From positions 1-7,366 of the forward strand of contig JAZFUU010000278.1 of the NCBI GenBank assembly GCA_036447375.1: 7,366 bases of DNA. Direction: 5' to 3'. The stretch is from JACZXC01 sp036447375 (GTDB lineage Bacteria; Myxococcota_A; UBA9160; SMWR01). This document shows positions 5,499-7,366 of the stretch, in pieces. Each line of letters opens with the position of its first letter. The first letter of the stretch is position 1. The notes beneath the pieces were generated by a model. It was given only the letters and a program-made list of their open reading frames with translations, had not been told where the DNA came from and did no database searches. Position numbers and translations under genes: made by a program.

Positions 5499-5993
5499 AT
5501 GCGCGTTCGATCGTCGCCCCTCACCGCGAACTTCGTTCGGTGCTTTGCATGCGCCGTGCTGGGGATTGCGTACGCAGCTCTGGGCATCGCCTGTGCCGGG
5601 AATGGCACCGGGCCCGGGGGCGTCGATCTGCGCACCGTGGCGGATACCGCCCGAGGCATGGTCGGGGCTCCCTACCGCTACGGCGGGAGCACACCCCGCG
5701 GATTCGATTGCAGCGGGCTCGTGGTCTACAGCTACGCTCAGGCCGGGGCGCCCGGTCTTCCCCACTCGGCTCGGGCACTCGAGCGTCGAGCTCAGCCGGT
5801 CGGGATCTCGAAACTCCGATTGGGCGACCTGTTGTTCTTCCGCCTCGATGGAAAGAAGACGACCCATGTCGGCATCTATGTCGGCGATCGCTCCTTCGTG
5901 CACGCCCCATCATCGGGAAAGAAGGTCGAGAGGGTCAGCTTCGACCACATCTACTGGGGACCGCGATTGAAGTACGCCGGCCGGCTCGAGTAA
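5499..5993 (+). CDS. NlpC/P60 family cell-wall peptidase, probable lipoprotein
   Basis: This encodes 164 residues. The N-terminus (basic MRVR, then a hydrophobic run at residues 12-31) ends in LGIAC with Cys32, an imperfect lipobox, so the protein is exported and probably lipid-anchored; if the lipobox is not used, ordinary signal-peptide cleavage is possible. The rest is a single NlpC/P60 (C40) domain: YRYGGSTPRGFDCSGLV with catalytic Cys71, HSAR near 89-92, LRLGDLLFF, then THVGIYVG with catalytic His123 and FVHAP with the third residue His135. All three catalytic positions are present, so it should be an active gamma-D-glutamyl-diamino acid or similar endopeptidase cutting peptidoglycan stems in the periplasm. 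It has no SH3 or LysM cell-wall binding domain, so it is a minimal member resembling Spr/MepS-type hydrolases. There is no clear ribosome-binding site. A strong hairpin starts right after the stop codon. Confidence 0.9.
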   Translation: MRVRSSPLTANFVRCFACAVLGIAYAALGIACAGNGTGPGGVDLRTVADTARGMVGAPYRYGGSTPRGFDCSGLVVYSYAQAGAPGLPHSARALERRAQPVGISKLRLGDLLFFRLDGKKTTHVGIYVGDRSFVHAPSSGKKVERVSFDHIYWGPRLKYAGRLE

Positions 5994-6017
5994 GGAGCCG
6001 ACTCAAGAGTCGGCTCC
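5994..6017 (+). terminator. Perfect 11-bp inverted repeat after the peptidase gene
   Basis: GGAGCCGACTC (5994-6004), AA, GAGTCGGCTCC (6007-6017) begins on the base after the TAA stop. It would form a very stable RNA hairpin and so may end or attenuate the transcript or protect its 3' end, but no T-run follows, so it is not a standard intrinsic terminator. The central and right part (CTCAAGAGTCGGCTCC, 6002-6017) is an exact copy of 5185-5200 inside the [2Fe-2S] protein gene. Confidence 0.5.
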
Positions 6018-6076
6018 GCGCAGCAAGCCGAAGGCGAGCGAAGCGACGGAGCCCGCGCGGCCCCACGTTGCATCGG

Positions 6077-6091
6077 GCCCGCAGAGCGGGC
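6077..6091 (+). promoter_or_regulatory. Small hairpin in the tupB leader
   Basis: GCCCGC (6077-6082), AGA, GCGGGC (6086-6091) is a perfect 6-bp stem ending 14 nt before the tupB ATG, in the place where a ribosome-binding site would lie; no AGGAGG-like sequence is visible. It could limit translation. In a GC-rich genome, short stems like this often arise by chance. Confidence 0.25.
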
Positions 6092-6105
6092 AAAGTTCGC
6101 CTCCG

Positions 6106-6810
6106 ATGCAGGACCTCGTCGACGCCTTCGGGGCAGCCTTCGCGCTACTCGTTGGCCTGGATCGCGACCTCCTCGAGATCATTGCGCGCTCGCTCTGGGT
6201 CAGTTCGTCGGCTCTGGTGCTGGCGGCGGGGGTCGGACTGCCCCTGGGCGGCGCGGTCGCGCTGCTCCGGTTTCCCGGACGGCGCATCGCCGCGGTGGGG
6301 CTGAATGCGCTGATGGGGTTGCCGCCGGTGGTGGTCGGCCTGGTCGTCTACCTGACGCTCTCGAGATCGGGTCCCCTGGGATTTCTCGGCTGGCTCTTTA
6401 CCCCCACAGCCATGGTGATCGCACAGTTCCTGCTCATCACCCCGATTCTGGCCGCCCTGACCCGGCAGGTGCTCGAGGATCTGTGGGAGGAGTACGACGA
6501 GCAGCTGCGATCGCTGGGAGCCAGTCGCCTGCGTGCGATTCCCACGCTTCTGTGGGACGGTCGCCACCGGCTGCTCACCACCTTGCTGGCCGGATTCGGC
6601 CGCGCGATCGCCGAGGTGGGCGCGGTGATTCTTGTGGGAGGCAACATCGCCCACGTCACCCGGGTCATGACCACCGCCATCGCCCTGGAGACCAGCAAGG
6701 GCGACCTGGCCCTGGCCCTGGCCCTGGGCATCGTGTTGCTGGCTCTCTCGCTGGCCGTCAACGCCGCCGCCGTCCTTGCGGGGGACATGGCGCGAAACGC
6801 CGAAGCATGA
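6106..6810 (+). CDS. tupB: Tungstate (TupB-type) ABC transporter permease
   Basis: This encodes 234 residues and is an integral inner-membrane permease that would pass tungstate (possibly also molybdate) from a periplasmic binding protein into the cytoplasm. Family hallmarks are strong: LNALMGLPPVVVGLVVYL, SRSGPLGFLGWLFTPTAM, the EAA-loop EYDEQLRSLGASRLRAI that docks on the ATPase, the stretch FGRAIAEVGAVILVGGNI, and VTRVMTTAIALETSKGDLAL, which together distinguish TupB from ModB and CysT/W permeases. About five to six hydrophobic segments are present, and the length is normal. It overlaps the ATPase gene by ATGA, so the two are translationally coupled. The usual upstream gene for the binding protein TupA is missing here; the 112-bp leader instead follows the peptidase gene. 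No promoter or ribosome-binding site was recognised. Tungstate uptake typically feeds tungstopterin enzymes such as formate dehydrogenases or aldehyde oxidoreductases; none lies in the window. Confidence 0.9.
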   Translation: MQDLVDAFGAAFALLVGLDRDLLEIIARSLWVSSSALVLAAGVGLPLGGAVALLRFPGRRIAAVGLNALMGLPPVVVGLVVYLTLSRSGPLGFLGWLFTPTAMVIAQFLLITPILAALTRQVLEDLWEEYDEQLRSLGASRLRAIPTLLWDGRHRLLTTLLAGFGRAIAEVGAVILVGGNIAHVTRVMTTAIALETSKGDLALALALGIVLLALSLAVNAAAVLAGDMARNAEA

Positions 6811-7366
6811 GTCCGCCCACGCATCCGAAAATTGGGGAGGCCGGCTCGATCCTTCCCCTCGAGCTGGTCGACCTGACCTACACACGGGGGGGTCGTCGGC
6901 TGGTGGACCGGATCTCGGTGCGACTCGAGGGGAAGGGGCGGACCCTGATCCTCGGACCCAACGGCGCCGGCAAGAGCCTGCTCTTGCGCCTCATACACGG
7001 TCTGCTGTTGCCGACCTCTGGCGCGGTCCACTGGCAAGGTGAAGCCGCGCCCCGGGCCGCGCGAAACCAGGCGATGGTATTCGAGCGATCGGTGCTGTTG
7101 CGGCGATCGGTGCGCGCCAACGTCGACTACGCTCTCAGCTTGCGCCGAGTCGCGCGGGCGTGTCGGCGGGGGCGGGTCGACGCGGCGCTCGAGCGAACCC
7201 GGCTGCTGGATCTGGCCGACCGACCGGCCCGGCTGCTCTCGGCGGGCGAGCAGCAGCGCCTGGCGCTGGCTCGGGCCTGGTCTCTCGAGCCCGAAGTGCT
7301 TCTGCTGGACGAACCGACAGCGGCCCTCGACCCGGCCGCCACGCGTTCGGTCGAACGGGTCATCGA
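6807..7366 (+). CDS. tupC: Tungstate ABC transporter ATPase, partial (3' end outside window)
   Basis: The ATG at 6807-6809 overlaps the tupB stop (ATGA); 186 residues are visible before the window ends. It is the cytoplasmic motor of the TupBC importer. Walker A GPNGAGKS (50-57), signature LSAGEQQRLALARA (144-157), Walker B LLLDEP (165-170) and D-loop AALDP (172-176) are all present. Two departures stand out: the Q-loop, normally MVFQ in this group, reads MVFE (Glu93, codon 7083-7085), and the signature has Ala for the first Gly of LSGGE. The Q-loop Gln coordinates the metal and nucleotide and couples to the permease, so Glu there is unusual though conservative. The first 16 residues are a non-conserved extension before the ABC fold; a start further in is possible, but the ATGA overlap favours 6807. 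The H-loop and any regulatory domain lie beyond the edge. The TupC assignment rests on coupling to TupB and on the RSVRANVDYAL segment typical of this group. Confidence 0.88.
   Translation, partial: MSPPTHPKIGEAGSILPLELVDLTYTRGGRRLVDRISVRLEGKGRTLILGPNGAGKSLLLRLIHGLLLPTSGAVHWQGEAAPRAARNQAMVFERSVLLRRSVRANVDYALSLRRVARACRRGRVDAALERTRLLDLADRPARLLSAGEQQRLALARAWSLEPEVLLLDEPTAALDPAATRSVERVI

Noticed and set aside
5994..6105. Moco/Tuco riboswitch before tupB
   Set aside because: Such an RNA would make biological sense for a tungstate transporter, but the 112-nt leader shows only two simple hairpins and I could not recognise the conserved motif. A covariance-model scan with the Rfam Moco RNA model would settle it.
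1..7366. CRISPR array, transposase, toxin-antitoxin or defence genes
   Set aside because: No regular repeat-spacer pattern, no DDE or serine/tyrosine recombinase motifs and no known toxin, antitoxin or nuclease motifs were seen in any frame examined.

Overview
The window is GC-rich bacterial DNA with dense GC-ending codons on its right side. The gene set (membrane-anchored sulfatase-like protein, a small thioredoxin-fold [2Fe-2S] protein, NlpC/P60 lipoprotein-like peptidase, TupBC-type tungstate transporter, PKD/Ig-repeat secreted protein) fits an uncultured member of the former Deltaproteobacteria (Myxococcota, Desulfobacterota or Binatota-like). This assignment rests on gene flavour and composition only and is tentative. 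All complete genes lie on the + strand.

Left part (1-2290). This holds the 3' portion of a secreted multi-domain Ig/PKD-repeat protein that starts before the window, with visibly lower GC than the right side. A small TPR-repeat protein follows, which may be the surviving tail of a larger protein, and then about 200 bp of non-coding DNA with short phased repeats. That stretch ends at a 28-nt sequence that is exactly the T-arm, 3' acceptor strand, G73 and CCA of a tRNA-Asp. No 5' half of the tRNA is present, and an intrinsic terminator follows directly. I read this as the distal attachment site of an integrated element lying to the left, with the intact tRNA-Asp expected outside the window. No integrase is visible here.

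Middle (2343-2865). There is no intact gene. Two eroded gene ends meet: the C-terminal catalytic piece of an APH/choline-kinase-like phosphotransferase on the - strand, and the C-terminal tail of a secreted, membrane-anchored protein on the + strand. Both have lost their 5' parts at the same place, as expected from one deletion across a divergent gene pair.

Right part (2910-7366). This is ordinary, strongly GC-biased chromosome, read entirely on +: a polytopic membrane sulfatase-like enzyme, a [2Fe-2S] protein, an NlpC/P60 cell-wall peptidase with a lipoprotein-like N-terminus, then tupB and the start of tupC (overlapping ATGA). TupB and TupC would form the permease and ATPase of a tungstate importer; the binding protein TupA is not in the window. 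The sulfatase and ferredoxin genes both have a TATA(C/T)T box only 6-10 nt before the start codon, suggesting leaderless or nearly leaderless transcripts.

No CRISPR array, transposase, toxin-antitoxin pair or defence system was found. The best candidate for something unreported is the tRNA-Asp remnant with its flanking repeat array and the degraded zone beside it.
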